Positions 1 to 11,870 of a stretch of DNA of 64,000 bases are shown here, piece after piece. The DNA is taken from assembly GCA_002197995.1 (NCBI GenBank), contig NGZR01000003.1, positions 930,001 through 994,000 on the forward strand. Reading direction: 5' to 3'. The notes under the pieces were generated by a model. That model ran no database searches. It was not told the origin of the DNA and was given only the letters and a program-made list of their open reading frames with translations. The DNA is from Gaeumannomyces sp. JS-464 (Eukaryota > Ascomycota > Sordariomycetes > Magnaporthales > Magnaporthaceae). The first letter of the stretch is position 1. The number at the start of each line of letters is the position of its first letter. A program made the translations under genes and the position numbers.

Positions 1-2559
1 ACCATGGGCGGTGGCGTCATCGTCATCGTCCGACGCTTTTGCCTGGTCAGCGGCTCGGTCGGCGTATGCCTCGGCCTCGAACCGCGACGGCCACACCAGG
101 CCGTCCACGCCGCCATAGCCGCTCTCCTCGATCAGCCGCAGCATCCGGTCCTCTAGCTCCCCCATGCATTGCGGCGACAATTGCGCCTCGGCGAACGCCC
201 GGAACATGACAAAGGCCTCGGCCACTCTGCCCGAGTGTGCGTGTGTCGGATCCCGCGCGTCCTCAAATGTCGATGTCGCCCAGTTTCTCACCATCCACTC
301 TACTACCCGCACCATTTCATCCACGTCCCCCAGCAGACCCAGAGTCCGGATGTAGTGTTGCAGATGGACAATGTTGACCCGATAGAAGAGCGGGGGTAGG
401 TCCAGCTCCCAAGTCTGTGTCTCACCCCGCTCGTTTGACGATCCTTGGTCTTTTTCCAACGCTGCTGGCTCCGTGATAAGACCAAACGCGTGCTTGAGGA
501 GCATGTGTGCGGCATATATCGCCTTTCCCTCGTCAGACATCGGATCAACCTCCTGGGACTCGACGGCTTCCAGCACACGGCGCAGAATGAGACACAACTT
601 GTCAAACATGATCACATCCACGCCTTTGCGCCGTCGTAACAGTTCTCGGTAGATGTCCAAGAAAAGGCTCAGCGCCTTCACGCGGGTCGTATTATTGTGC
701 TGGTTGACAAGAGCTGGCCGGGACAAGGCCCCGATAATGGTATGCCATGGCGCGAGGTAGTAGGAGGGTGTCCTCCTCAGTCTGACGCGTGCTGCTTTCG
801 CAGCACTTTGTATGAGGTGGATTCGTTTAGGGGTGCGGAAACGCTCTTCTGTTTTGAAGTCGGGCGGCATGTGACAGAGCGCGAAGACGCAGGCGTTAAA
901 AACGCTGCGTGGAATCCTGGTCAGCATGCCTTCGGCCTCTGAGTAGGCAAAAGTAGACGAATCTCTGCTAATCAAACGCAAAAATGCGTGCACTGCTTCT
1001 TTGTCCACCATGCCGTCGAGCAGGTATGTCGCCATCTCCTGGGGAGTCTTCGAGTGGGCAACAAGGACATCGAGACAGGGGCCAACAGGCCGCAACTGCT
1101 GGCTGCGCATTTGCTCGTAGAGCTGCTCAACAGTGGGCGGTTGAATCCTGGCTCTCTCGAAGTTGCTGAGGTTATCGTCGTGGAAAGGAAGGTTCTCTTT
1201 GGCATCGCCCGGGAGCGTCCTCGCAGTGAGGGGTACTTCGCGGGCAAATAGCCTGGCGAACATTTCGGCGTACACCTGGGTGTTCGGTGGAAGGCCCTCC
1301 TGCGGCGGGCGCTGAAAACAACCCCAGGCCTCATATGCGTTCCGGGTCGCCTTAACCTGAGCCGCCCAGTGCGAGTAAATGTTCAGAGATGCGTACTTTC
1401 CATGCCAGACCCTGGGCTTGAGAGACCGCGTCTGGACGTATGGCGATTCGCCGAGGTCGGCTCCTCCGAGCACGTCTAGAGGACGGTCAGCCAGCTCGTC
1501 AGCGTACCCGGCTTCGCGCATCATGATTCCGGCTTTGACACTCCGGCTGAGATCGTCCTCAGGCTGCCTCCTCTCGTCTTGGCCGTCCCAGTTCTGCCTG
1601 TAGGGCGGCCACGTCTTTGACAGGCGGGCTGCGACCATTTTCTCGTCCCCTGACTTTGCAAGTGCGATCAGAACCCTCCGGATAGCCCTAAACCCAAACC
1701 GGTCGATCTTTAGTGGGCGGACGAATTCGCTCGACAAGGCGAGCATCACCTTTTGTGCCCGCCAGTTGTAGCGCATCTGAGCGACCGGATGCAGGGGAGA
1801 GTTTGTCTCGAATAGCTGTAGGCAGTGGTTGAATAGGTTGCAGCGCGCGGCAAATATCTTCTCGGACCGCGTTCGGGAGAGATACCGCTCCGGGTCGAGG
1901 GGGCCCAGCTGAGATCACGTATGTAGCTGGCGGCCAAGTCGGCGATTGAGACGATGGCGGTTGGCCAGACGAGCATGACGTGGTGCGTCAGGAGCCTCAG
2001 TAGCACCTCGAACTGCTCTGGATTCATATTGAGGCGGTGATCCAAGGGTGCGCAAAGGTCTAACCGGGGCCTTGCATGACAGAGAAGTGGGACTGGTCGG
2101 CAGGCGGCTGCCCATCGAGAGGGAGTTGTTGCAGAAAGTCTTGGCCGAATATTCGAGGAGGCGCATGATGGACCGAGGCTTGTTGAAGACCTCTTCCTTG
2201 CGGAGGATGTTGAAGAGAACAAAAATGGGCTTGTATCGGTCCGAGGAAACCAGGCGTTCAACCCTCCCATCTGCATCGTCAGCCGACAAGATCCAGACCC
2301 AATGATCGATGTCGTCTGCCGTGACGCCCTTGAGCGCGAGATACTTCAGCTTGGCCCGCCACGCGACATCACTGGGTAGACGGTCGGAGAGCCGGGTCTG
2401 GCCTTGGGCCTCGGCCTGTTGCATGGCCCGCTGCAGCGTCACCAGTGGCAAGCGGAAGCTGCGGCTGCCGGCGGCGTTTCCGAGAACGGTGAGAGTGTCG
2501 AACTCGTTCGACTTGGACATTTCCCTTAGCCAGAGCGTCAAGGCGTAGTTGGGTGACAT
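1..2559 (-). CDS. Large PPR-like (helical repeat) protein, C-terminus cut by window edge
   Basis: An open minus-strand frame runs from about 2650 to the window edge with the composition of an alpha-helical, pentatricopeptide-type repeat protein, rich in Leu/Ala/Arg and helix pairs. I infer a mitochondrial RNA-binding role from this look only; no diagnostic motif was found. The first in-frame ATG is at 2559. The frame stays open upstream to about 2658 and beyond, so an upstream exon is possible. The frame is lost twice. Near 2045-2075 it moves to another frame that clearly continues the protein (helical stretch at about 1920-2010). It returns near the G5 run at 1899-1903. From there to base 1 it is uninterrupted. 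The two changes compensate and are probably sequence errors. The gene is divergent from the acetyltransferase at 3516. The PPR assignment is moderate; the presence of a real gene is nearly certain. Confidence 0.72.
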
Positions 2560-3515
2560 ATCGAGGCGTTTCTCGAGCGGGGTGGGCGGTGCCCGAGGGC
2601 TCTGGGGGTCGGAGCGGGCGCCATGAGCATTCCAGGCATCTCTAAGGATGGACACCACCGGTCCCGGCTGCGAGGTGCAGTATGTGGTTAGCTGTGTGTT
2701 CGCTGTGCATCTCGTGTCCGAGTGTGGTTATCGCATCGTCGACGCGGGGTGGCGGCGTGCCCTGGGCTCGCGGCGGCGCCAGCAAAGCGCCTGTGCCTGA
2801 CTTACTAGGGAAGCGTCATTTCGAGGGATTTTGCCAAGCGAGCCAGCTCTTCTCAGTAACATTGGCTTCGGGCACGCACTATCTGCGCATTTTGGAAAGG
2901 ACTGGAGTCAGATAGACATTGGCCTCTGTCACAATCGGTTTTCCGGTCATGAAAGCGGGATGAGTGCTGGTCTGTGTTCCATGCCAAATAAAGTGCCCTG
3001 GCGGAGGGTTGCGGCTGCCCCCGGCAGCATCGAAAGGGAGAAAATCTACCTCGAAAAAGTCTAGAAAAAGGCTAGTTTGGGCGCGTCTTATTGGACGACA
3101 CAAAAAGCCCCGCCCGGAAGCAAGATCCTTGCACTTCCCCACGGAAGCCATCTTCCTTCGATCGATTGGTCACCTCCACAGGGGCAACCTTGGAAAGCAC
3201 AGACTGCCGGCGTCCAGCTGTCGCAAACAATCCGTCAGCAGCCAATGCCGGAAACGAATAACGGGGAGAGTTGCGCGACTCTTTTACGCGCAGCCCGATC
3301 TCTTCTTCGCTCAAGGCACGCAGCGCCATAACGCCGGAGCTGGTCTATCGTTCACATCACATTGCGTGACTATAGGTACTCTATAATCTATCTTCCCTGA
3401 TCGAAGGAAAGCCCAAACTAGAAGCCCCGAGAGCTGGGTGGCCCACCCCACTGCGCGCCGCAGAAGCCCGGGCACAGCCAACCGCCCAGGCCGGGGACGC
3501 GGCCATTTCTCCACG
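2560..3515. other. Intergenic region between divergent genes
   Basis: This stretch lies between the PPR-like gene (minus) and the MYST acetyltransferase (plus) and should hold both promoters and leaders. The part up to about 2660 may still be coding if the PPR-like gene starts upstream of 2559. An ATG at 2818 (minus) followed closely by a GTAAGT donor could be a short first exon for that gene, but I could not find an acceptor that keeps the frame. No other feature was seen. Confidence 0.5.
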
Positions 3516-6007
3516 ATGCCTCCGCCGAAGAGGAAGCGCCGTCTTTCGCAGGACGAACTCGCCCTTGCCGCCCCGTTTCCTCCACCAGCGCTGCCATCAA
3601 CCGCCGCCACGGCCGCTCCGACGCGCCGTGCGACGCGTCATACCCCAGCAGCCCCGCCGCCTCCCGCTCCCCAACACCCAGACGCCGACGCCCCGAAACG
3701 AAAACGAGGCAGGCCACCGCGGAACAACCCCGAGCTGTCCGAACCATCCTCCGACCCCATCTCCAGCCCGGCCCCTCCTACCGCAGCTGTCGCGATTCAA
3801 GCAGGGACTCCAAAGACGACGGCGCCGCCAGCCTCGGGAGCAAGCAAAGAGACCGCGACGGTAGCGATTAGGGGATCATCTTCCACATCTCAGCGGCCCA
3901 CCAGACGAGTGACGCCGTCATGCGAGACCGAAAACCTCCCACTCCGCGCCGCTGCTGCCGCCCCGGCGCGCGCACCTGCTGCCTCAAGGCCCGCGAGGAC
4001 AACAAGACACGGAGAGGCGGCCGTCGCTCCTGCTCCAGAGAAAGCGCCGGCAGGGTATCCGCCTGGAGCCCATGGAGCCGCCACTACCATCGCACCTCCC
4101 GCCGTGCAAATCTCGCCCGCTCAACCAGCACCTCTGACCTCTAAGGCTACCTCGCACAACATACCCAACCAGACGCCCCTCAGACCACAAGCGGCAGTAC
4201 CCCCAAGCCAACAACCACCGAGGGCGATACCAGCTGCGCCTTTGGCGCCAGCAGCAACAGCCACGCCAGCAGGCGCCATGCCAAAGCCGCAGCAGCAGAG
4301 GCAGAGGGTACAGCCTGTTCATCAGCAGCACGCGAAGCCGCACGCCGTGTCAACGCCTGAGAAGCGTGGGTTCCGAGCAGATCGCAACATCGATAAGGTC
4401 GTGTTAGGCAACACATGCTTTTCGGCCTGGTACCCGTCGTACTACGGCAAGGAGGTGCTGGGTGATGTGTCAGGGAACGTGGTGGCTAAAGCTGCTAGCA
4501 GCGGAGCAGGCGCGGCGTCAACGAATGTGTTTCACACTGGCAGCACCCCTGCCGGTGTCGGCAAGGGACAGCAAAATCATAGCAACGGCGAAAGCAACAG
4601 CTCTAATGCCTCGCGGACAAACGGTACGGGAAAGGAGAATGGCAAGGGGAAGGCGGGTCAACAGCAACCGGCACAGCAGCAACCAATGCTTGGTCGCCTC
4701 TATGTCTGTCCGTCATGCTTCAAGTACTCCAAGGAGCTGGTCATGTGGTGGGAGCACGTGCAGGCCTGCGATCGGCGGCACGTCGTGCCCGGCCGCAAGA
4801 TCTACGTACACCCCAAGGGAAGCCAGACCATCCACGTGCGAGCCCCTACCAAGGCGGGGGGTCGAGGAAGAAGTCGGATGGTGACAAGGTTGTGACCCAG
4901 GTGGTGCAGGACGAGGGTGAGTGGAGCATCTGGGAGGTCGACGGGGAGCAGGAGATGGTAAGTTACCGAGATAATATTTGCGCACATCCCAAGTCAGCAC
5001 ATTTTGACTAACCCACCACACCGGTCGTTAGCTATTCTGCCAAAACCTATCACTGTTTGGCAAGCTGTTTTTGGACAACAAGTCTGTTTTCTTCGACGTT
5101 ACCTCGTTTAACTACTTCCTTCTTGTCTACACGCCGCCATGGCCAACACTGCCAGCCTCGGAATCAGCAGAGAAGGACAGAGTCAGCGGCACGTCTTTTA
5201 CCAACACAGCCGAGCCGCAACCACCGCCGCCACGCATAGTTGGCTTCTTCTCCAAGGAGAAGATGTCGTGGGACAACAACACTCTGGCGTGCATCCTGGT
5301 ATTTCCTCCGTGGCAGCGTAAGGGTCTCGGGGCGTTACTCATGGGTGTCTCGTACGAGATCGCACGGCGAGAGGGCATCCTGGGCGGACCCGAAAAGCCC
5401 ATCTCGGACCTGGGCAGAAAGGGCTACAAGAGGTATTGGGCCGGCGAGATCGCGAGATGGCTGCTTACCGTGGAGCCGGATAACAACAATGTGGCAGGAG
5501 CGCGCGGCAACATCAGTGTCAGCCAGCGCGGGAGCAGACGGCAGCAGCGGCAGCAGCAGTGCCGCCATCGTCGACTTGGAGGAGTGCAGCCGGGCGACGT
5601 GGATCACGCTAGACGACTGCCTCGCCACGCTGCGCGAGATGAACCTAGCCGAGGACGCCGGGCTGGGCCCTCCCAGGGTCCCGGCTCCTGGCACCGCCGG
5701 CCCGGACGAAAGCGCGGGGGAGGATCACCGTGGAGGAGACGACCCGACGCAAGGGGCAGCGGCAGCAGCGGCAGCGGGGCAGGCGGCTGCGACTCTGTCC
5801 TCGTCGGGGAAAGGCCAGGACGGTGCGGACAAGTCGGGCGAGGAGCCGGCCAGGCAGGTGCGCAGGGTCAGGATATACAAGGAGAGGGTCCGGAAGTGGG
5901 TCGCGGATAACGGCGTCGACCTTACGCGGCCCTGCGATCCGGCCGGCTTCGTGGACGGTTACGGCGCCAAAGCGGTGTCGGTGGATAAAGAGAAGACGCC
6001 ACTGTGA
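3516..6007 (+). CDS. SAS2: MYST-family histone acetyltransferase, SAS2-like
   Basis: Predicted nuclear lysine acetyltransferase. The first ~290 residues are a Pro/Ala-rich, basic, disordered tail. The MYST core follows: a C2HC zinc finger at about residues 394-420 (LYVCPSCFKY ... HVQACDRRH), then the acetyl-CoA fold with the strand ending ACILVFPPWQRKGLG (Q/RxxGxG acetyl-CoA loop) and the SDLGRKGYKRYW segment typical of the family. One intron lies at 4958-5031 (GTAAGT ... GACTAAC ... TAG). The chosen ATG (3516) is the first in frame. The frame breaks at a G6 run (4856-4861), where one base appears to be missing. It breaks again somewhere in 5490-5560, within a CAG/GCA-rich stretch; after this the C-terminal helices (WITLDDCLATLREM) resume in another frame. 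MYST membership is certain. SAS2 rather than ESA1 is inferred from the absence of a chromodomain and the overall look. Confidence 0.85.
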
Positions 6008-8475
6008 CCCCGGAGGTCCTTGGGTAATATGTAAAATGTGTAATCTATGTAGCCTCTGTTCTTCCCAGGATAGATCACGACGAATGGAGTGATTGTGATT
6101 TTTACTTTATTTTATTTTTATTCCTGAGGGGCTTTTTGCTTGACCCTCTTGAACATGGAATCATAACTTCATGCCTGCGCGTGAATTATGTGTCGCAAGT
6201 TTCCCATACCCGACGGTACCAACCACCCAAACGACCTCCAAGGGTCATGCTCGACGCACCAACCAAGGCGCCGATAAGCACACCCATGGCGTCGGGCCCG
6301 GGATACCCCCATGTCCGTCTTACCGCAAGTGCTCGGTCAGCTCTGCCGAGTTTTCCCGTGCGTGCCGGCCAGTCAAAACAAGCTATAAAAATAAAAAATA
6401 AAATAAATTTGAGCTGACCATCGCAGCATGCAACCTAAGCCCATGCCCGTCGCGTAAGCAGGCACCTAGCGCAGTCGGCACGCAGAGATTATGCAAGGCT
6501 GCATGCATGGGACTCCCGAATTTGCAGTGTCTGCCGCCCCAACGACACACCGTAAAAATTGGAGGTGAATCAAGTGAAATGAGACGTGAAAAAAAAGGTG
6601 TGGTATCACAAGCTCGCAACTGCCAAACAACGGAAAGGTCGGAGAGGTCAGAAAAAAAAACCAATGTCGGTGTCAGATTCCGCTCCTTCATTTGCGACGG
6701 TTTACTCTGCAAACCCTCCTGAATGGTGTGGGATGCGTCAAAATAGATCAAAACCTGTGCCCGCCAGTCCATTCCTCTCTCGTTCTTATTTCTGTGCCAC
6801 ACACCGGGAGCAGTAGTAGCACAGAACCCGCAGAACAAGCAAGCCAGCCACAACCATGGTGCCAGCCAGTGCTTCCCATTCCGGCCGTCCGGCCGGCTAT
6901 CAAATTTTCTGCAAATCTCCCTCCTGCTTCTGCCGGCAAACCTTCCAATTGGTGTGGAGCCCAGCCCCTCCTGCCACACCACAGGGCGAGCAAGTTCTCG
7001 TTTTGCCCGTGGCTTGAAAGTAGCTCTAGCTCGGAGCTTTGCGGCAACAGGGGTGGTCGAGCTTTTTTTTTTTTTTTTTCGGTCGGTGAAGCTAATGTCG
7101 GGAGCCAGCAGGAGCAAGGGGTGTGTGTGCCAGGCTAGGGTGCTTCCGGGAGCTTTTTTTGTGACGTTAGCCGCAATCCACGTCAGGCACGAAAAAAATT
7201 TCATGTCGGAGGCGGCTCATAGATATTCACTGTCCGAACATCCAAAAGACTTGAGACTTGGTTAGCACTGGCAAAAGTAAGCTTGCGCTCACACTTCCAT
7301 CCCCAGGGCACTCTCTCGTCCAGACTCCATTCGTCTTTCCCACCGGCCTTCCAAATCCCACGCCCTAGTCGCTCGCAAACGCAGCATGTTCCGAAAAGCG
7401 GGAACTGGTCGCTTCGGGGGTTCCACCCCTGCCAACCAGCACGACACGTGCACCCGTCGATGACAGCTCTTTTTCCCAGTGCTTTTAGTCGGGCCCCGTC
7501 GCCAGGGCCAGTGGTGGGATGCGTTCCCATCCACCCATGTTGCGCCGCTATGTGGGGGCCTCTAATGGGTGGGGGTCGCATATCAACCACCCCCTGGCGC
7601 ACCGTCATCCGCGTACAAGATTGTGAGAAAATTTTCTGTTCGTGGGACACCAAAGCCGCCCCTCGGTGGGAAAGGGCTGCTGTGGTCGCCAACCCACACG
7701 GCCCTAGGGGATCGCGATATGTGACGCTTACCGTCCGTGGCCGTTGGATCTCACGGTCCACCCCCTCGTTCAGCCAGGTCCAGGCGGGAAGGGAGACGGA
7801 ACCGGAGGGGAGGGGGAGGGAGGGGATGGGATGGCGGCGTGTGCTCGCCACGGCGTAGATAACGGTGCCGTCGCAGAAGTCCCCGGCCGAGTCATTGAGT
7901 GAAGCCTGCCTGCCAAGTTGGCTGAGCAGAGAAAACCAGGCCGCCTCTCACGGGCTGTTGAGCCACTCGAGCCTCAGGCCCTCAGGCCCAACGGGAGGTG
8001 TGTCCCGATATTGCCCGATCATGGCTGGCCCGAAGATCGTGTTGGCTGCGAGATCAGTGTCTCTGACCTGGGCCCCAATCCCGGCACACCTCCCATCAGC
8101 CACCTTGGTCCAGCTCGTCCATCTCCTTTCGTCCAGCCCGTCCCATCTGTTTCCCTGGCCCGGGCCAGCAAAAAATCCGGCCAATGGGACCACCTCGCTG
8201 GCGTCGAAATGCCTCTCTGTCGTTTCCAGGCTCCGCCCCCCTGGTCCATTGACCTATTGGAGCCTCCAATCCAGAGCTGGGACACCTCCGAGGCCCGTTC
8301 CTACCCACCCTTTTGTTCTTCCGCTCTTTTCCTCTCCTTTCCAGTCTTACTCACATCAGCTCTGGAAAAAATCTCTTACCTGTCTCTTCCACTTCTCTTC
8401 CCCATCTCCAACCAGCTCAGCTCAGCCTCTTGTCTTTCCCTTCCGTCAACAAACATCTCCCCTCCATCAGACACA
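6008..8475. other. Long intergenic region, includes ATP9 promoter and leader
   Basis: About 2.5 kb without a gene I can support. It contains an A/T-rich patch at about 6385-6410 and a T17 run at 7063-7079. A strongly pyrimidine-rich stretch from about 8300 to 8470 is typical of the leader of a highly expressed fungal gene and belongs to ATP9. Reading frames of 150-270 codons exist on both strands but overlap one another and show no protein-like composition. Confidence 0.6.
7063..7079. repeat. T17 homopolymer
   Basis: Uninterrupted run of 17 T in an intergenic region; seen directly. Confidence 0.9.
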
Positions 8476-9281
8476 ATGGCCTCCACCCGTGTTTTCGCCT
8501 CGCGCCTGGCCAACACCATGGCCCAGTCGACCAAGGTCGCCCGCCCGGCCATGCGGATGCAGCTTGCTGCTCCCAAGCGTACCTTCGCTGGTAAGTCTCC
8601 AACATGGCCGTAGGAAACCCATCGACACCTTGAGCACCCGTTCGATACCACGACCCGACCCGATTGTTGGCCGGTAGACCCCGAAGGAGGGGAGGAAAAT
8701 TTTTTCATCGACGTATTGGGCCTCGGTCTATCGGTCTAGGCCTGGATTTCGAGTACTTTTCGGTCGACCGGATCTGCAATGGGTGCAATGGCATGGGGAT
8801 GTCGACGACGGTACTGATTCGGAGTCTCGTTTTCTTCCGTTCCAGGCATGAGCCTCAAGCGCCAGCAGGCCCCCTCCAACATCCTGGCCTCGACCATCGG
8901 CCGCCAGGCTTTCCAGGCCCAGCGCCGTATGTACTCGTCCGAGATCGCCCAGGCCATGGTTGAGGTCTCTAAGAACATCGGTATGGGTTCGGCCGCCATC
9001 GGTCTGACCGGTGCCGGTATCGGTATCGGTCTGGTCTTCGCCGCTCTCCTGAACAGTGTTGCCCGCAACCCCGCTCTCCGTGGCCAGCTTTTCTCGTACG
9101 CCATTCTGGGTTTCGCTTTCGTCGAGGCCATCGGTCTGTTCGACCTGATGGTTGCCCTCATGGCCAAGTTCGTAAGTAGCACCAGCATCCCTCGTGTGGA
9201 GCGTCAAGACATGAATGAACGACGTAGCCGTTGGCATGTGGGACAGAGGGGCTGGTCACTAACAAGCTCTCCCAGACCTAA
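8476..9281 (+). CDS. ATP9: Mitochondrial ATP synthase F0 subunit c (proteolipid), nuclear-encoded precursor
   Basis: This is the ring-forming proteolipid of the F1F0 ATP synthase, imported into the inner membrane. Exons are 8476-8590, 8846-9171 and 9276-9281, giving 148 residues, close to the 147-residue Neurospora precursor. Residues 1-66 form an Arg/Ser/Ala-rich presequence with no acidic residues, ending near [11 protein letters not shown]. The mature part has two membrane helices around a polar loop with RNPALRGQ, and the ion-binding Glu in the second helix ([12 protein letters not shown]). Both introns have GTAAGT donors; the last exon encodes only Thr and the stop. A pyrimidine-rich leader precedes the ATG. 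The reading frame is intact. Identification is certain because mature ATP9 is among the most conserved proteins known. Confidence 0.98.
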
Positions 9282-11506
9282 ACAATTTTTTCGACATCAG
9301 CTGGGCTTTCGGGTTCCCGCAACATTGGGCAGCCCCAATGATGGGTGGTTAATGAGACGTGGGAGGCTGTCACTTGACAGTCATTCATCAGCATCTAGAT
9401 CCAAAAACGGACACGGCGCGGATAGATCATATTAGAGCCCTTGTGTATAGAATTGGGTCGTAGACAAGATCTTTTCGGAGGGGGAATCATCGGAAAGCAT
9501 GGCCCGGGCAGTCACTTCGCCGCTGCTCGCGGCTGCCTTGTAAAAATAGCGAAACGCATTCCCGCAAACCAGGCCAGCATCTCAAAGACTTTTTTTTCCT
9601 TTCTCTCACTTCATTTCACTTGGGGCGGGTCGGGAACATGACGGGAGGCTTTATGAGACGCTGTCGTTCTCAGCTCACCACTTGATGGCTCCAAACGGTT
9701 CCATCCCGTCCCTGCCACCACACGGCGGCGCGGTCGTTGTAAGATAGGCGGGAATAAAAGACAATCTCTCCACTCAACAACTCTTGCACAGCTCTCTCCA
9801 TGAAGCATCACAAAAAGCTCTCAGTCTCGGGCGGCCTCCCCGAGAAAGGCTGGGGCAGGGCTTAGGGCCGACCAGAGGGGCCCCACGGGGAGAGAGACGG
9901 GAGAGGCGGGAGCAAATGTGAGGCTAGGGCCCTGAACCGAGTCGAACGTGATTTTTGGTGGGACACGCAAATTCCCTCAAAGCGCTCCGGTCACCGTCCC
10001 TGCTCTGCTTGAACGGGTGTCGTTCCCCACTGGTCCAGCTTGGGAAGCCGATGTCTGCACGTGCCTTGGGCGGCGTAAAGAGGCCGCAACTCGGCCGTCC
10101 GTCGCCCCCTTATCTCGAGCCGAACTGGGCCGAGCTGGGCATCCACACACGGACTGGGCAGGAGGCACACGAGCATGAGAAACAGCGAAACTTTGATCAC
10201 TGATGCTCGAAGGAGCCCCCCTGGAAAGAATGAAATGGAAAATAGACTCGGATGGATAGTCTGGAAGACGGTGAGACAGGAGGCTCGCATCATGGACATC
10301 GCACAAAAGCCAGAAAAGACAGAGAGGGACAGCACGGAAGGCCAGACAGCCCGGACACGAGCGGCGCTTGCGGCTCTGAGGACGGAGTTGGAGGCAAAAT
10401 CGAATCGAGATGGCGGGTGGAGGACGGCCGTCCTGGGCGGGCAAAGGGGAAATAATCCCCATCAGAAAAGGTCGGCGGTGACTGTTTTTTGACCCGCAAA
10501 CAGAGGGCGGCGGGTGCGATGTGTCGTGGTCTCGTGAGGGCGCGGGCGGTGGTTTGCGGGTCGATTATGGAGACTCAGCGCCAGACGACGGGCGGAACTC
10601 TGGGAAGGTCGGGGCCTAACTGAATCTGGCACGTAAGAAGAAATGAGGGCGATAAGCGTGGCGGAAGGGCTCCTTGGAAATGGGTCCCGAATCAGAATTT
10701 CGACGTGCTGAAAAGCCAATTGATGGAATGCTGGGCGTTTCGGATTGCAAAGACAGAGCACAAAGATGGTTTTCTCGCACAGCTGAGGGCGAGAAGCGAG
10801 AGGAAGTTGGAGAAAGCGAGAGGGTGGAAAAAAAGGGCAGGGCCTCCCTAATAAAGTGCCTCCCTTTCCCCCTCGACGTTCAAAAAAAGGAGGCACAGGC
10901 CGGCCGTTGTGCCTTTACCCCGCACGCAAAAGCTACCGGGTCCCGGCCCTGGCCCTGCGTTTCCTGAGGTGCTAAGCCAATTTCGCAGCGTCGCACGCCT
11001 TCGAAACTCGGCCTGCAACAACACGCCACCTGTGGATTACACCGCTCTGTGTTTTGGCCAATATCTGAGCGTGAGGCCTGCAAAAGACGCGCCACAGCCT
11101 GTCTCCATTGGGGCCTGCTGGGAGATTGGCGAACGGGACCGGCCGATGCCGTGAGGAGGACAAGGTGATAGCAGAGACGACTGGTCCAGCGATGCGAACA
11201 GGAAGAAAAAAGTAGGTACCGATGTGGGAGAGAAACAGGGTGAGCGGAACAATATCGACAACATAAACCGAGCACAGCTCTGCCCGCTCTCTCCAGCGAT
11301 TGTGTGTAATTGTAAATGCGCTCCTTGACGGATTTATACACCAGCACGACACTCCATCTTTCGAGTCTCTGCAGCACAAGCACTCGGATCATGCCATTTG
11401 ACAAAAGCATTGTTGCTCGCATTCGGACGCGAAACAGCGGGCCGCGCTCAGTGAGACCCGCTCCACACGGCCCTCATATGCCAAAATCCACCGCCCTCTC
11501 AATAAG
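9282..11506. other. Intergenic region downstream of ATP9
   Basis: About 2.2 kb containing the ATP9 3' untranslated region and the upstream side of the tRNA-Asp gene. Several overlapping frames of 60-180 codons exist on both strands, but none has introns, motifs or composition that support a gene. I see nothing else. Confidence 0.55.
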
Positions 11507-11585
11507 TCTCCTGTATATAGTGGTTAGTATGTGAGCTTGTCATCAAACAACGCTCGAGACCCGGGTTCAATTCCCGGCGGGAGAG
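11507..11585 (+). tRNA. tRNA-Asp (anticodon GUC) with an 8-base intron
   Basis: The sequence folds as a cloverleaf. The acceptor stem is TCTCCTG (11507-11513) with CGGGAGA (11578-11584), 7 bp including one G-T pair, and discriminator G at 11585. The D arm contains the AGTGGTTAGT segment characteristic of eukaryotic tRNA-Asp. The anticodon stem is TGAGC/GCTCG. The T arm is CCGGG-TTCAATT-CCCGG. The anticodon GTC is at 11539-11541. The anticodon loop is 15 bases as written; removing TCAAACAA (11543-11550), after position 37 where tRNA introns always lie, leaves the 7-base loop TTGTCAC. Mature length is 71. Internal A and B boxes are present and a short T-run follows. Confidence 0.93.
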
Positions 11586-11589
11586 CAGG

Positions 11590-11598
11590 TTTCTTTTT
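11590..11598 (+). terminator. RNA polymerase III terminator of tRNA-Asp
   Basis: A TTTCTTTTT tract begins five bases after the mature 3' end of the tRNA, with a longer T-rich stretch at about 11605-11635 as backup. T-runs of four or more are the Pol III stop signal. Confidence 0.7.
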
Positions 11599-11870
11599 GC
11601 ATTATTTTAGTTTTTCTATTTTTTTTTTCTTTCTTTTCTCTCACTCGGTAACATTTACAGCCCCGTAATCCGGAGCGGCATACAATGGCGCATACAGGCC
11701 AAATGGCGATTCTTCATTCAACAGATTAGGCTGCATCTGTGACACGCTTGACAATGTGGGAATCCCCATATGTCCATGTCATCACGAGGCCAATCGAGCC
11801 CATGGGAAAGTCCTGAATGCTGTAAATGATGTTTTCTATAGGTTCGGTCGGCAAACCAGTCCCTTGTCGA

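Noticed and set aside
7201..8677. Frames of 190-270 codons on both strands before and across the start of ATP9
   Set aside because: They overlap the ATP9 leader, first exon and first intron and each other, and are Pro/Ser/Arg-rich as expected from pyrimidine-rich non-coding DNA.
10880..11422. 180-codon minus-strand frame and overlapping plus-strand frames after ATP9
   Set aside because: No conserved motif, poor coding composition, and mutually overlapping frames on both strands.
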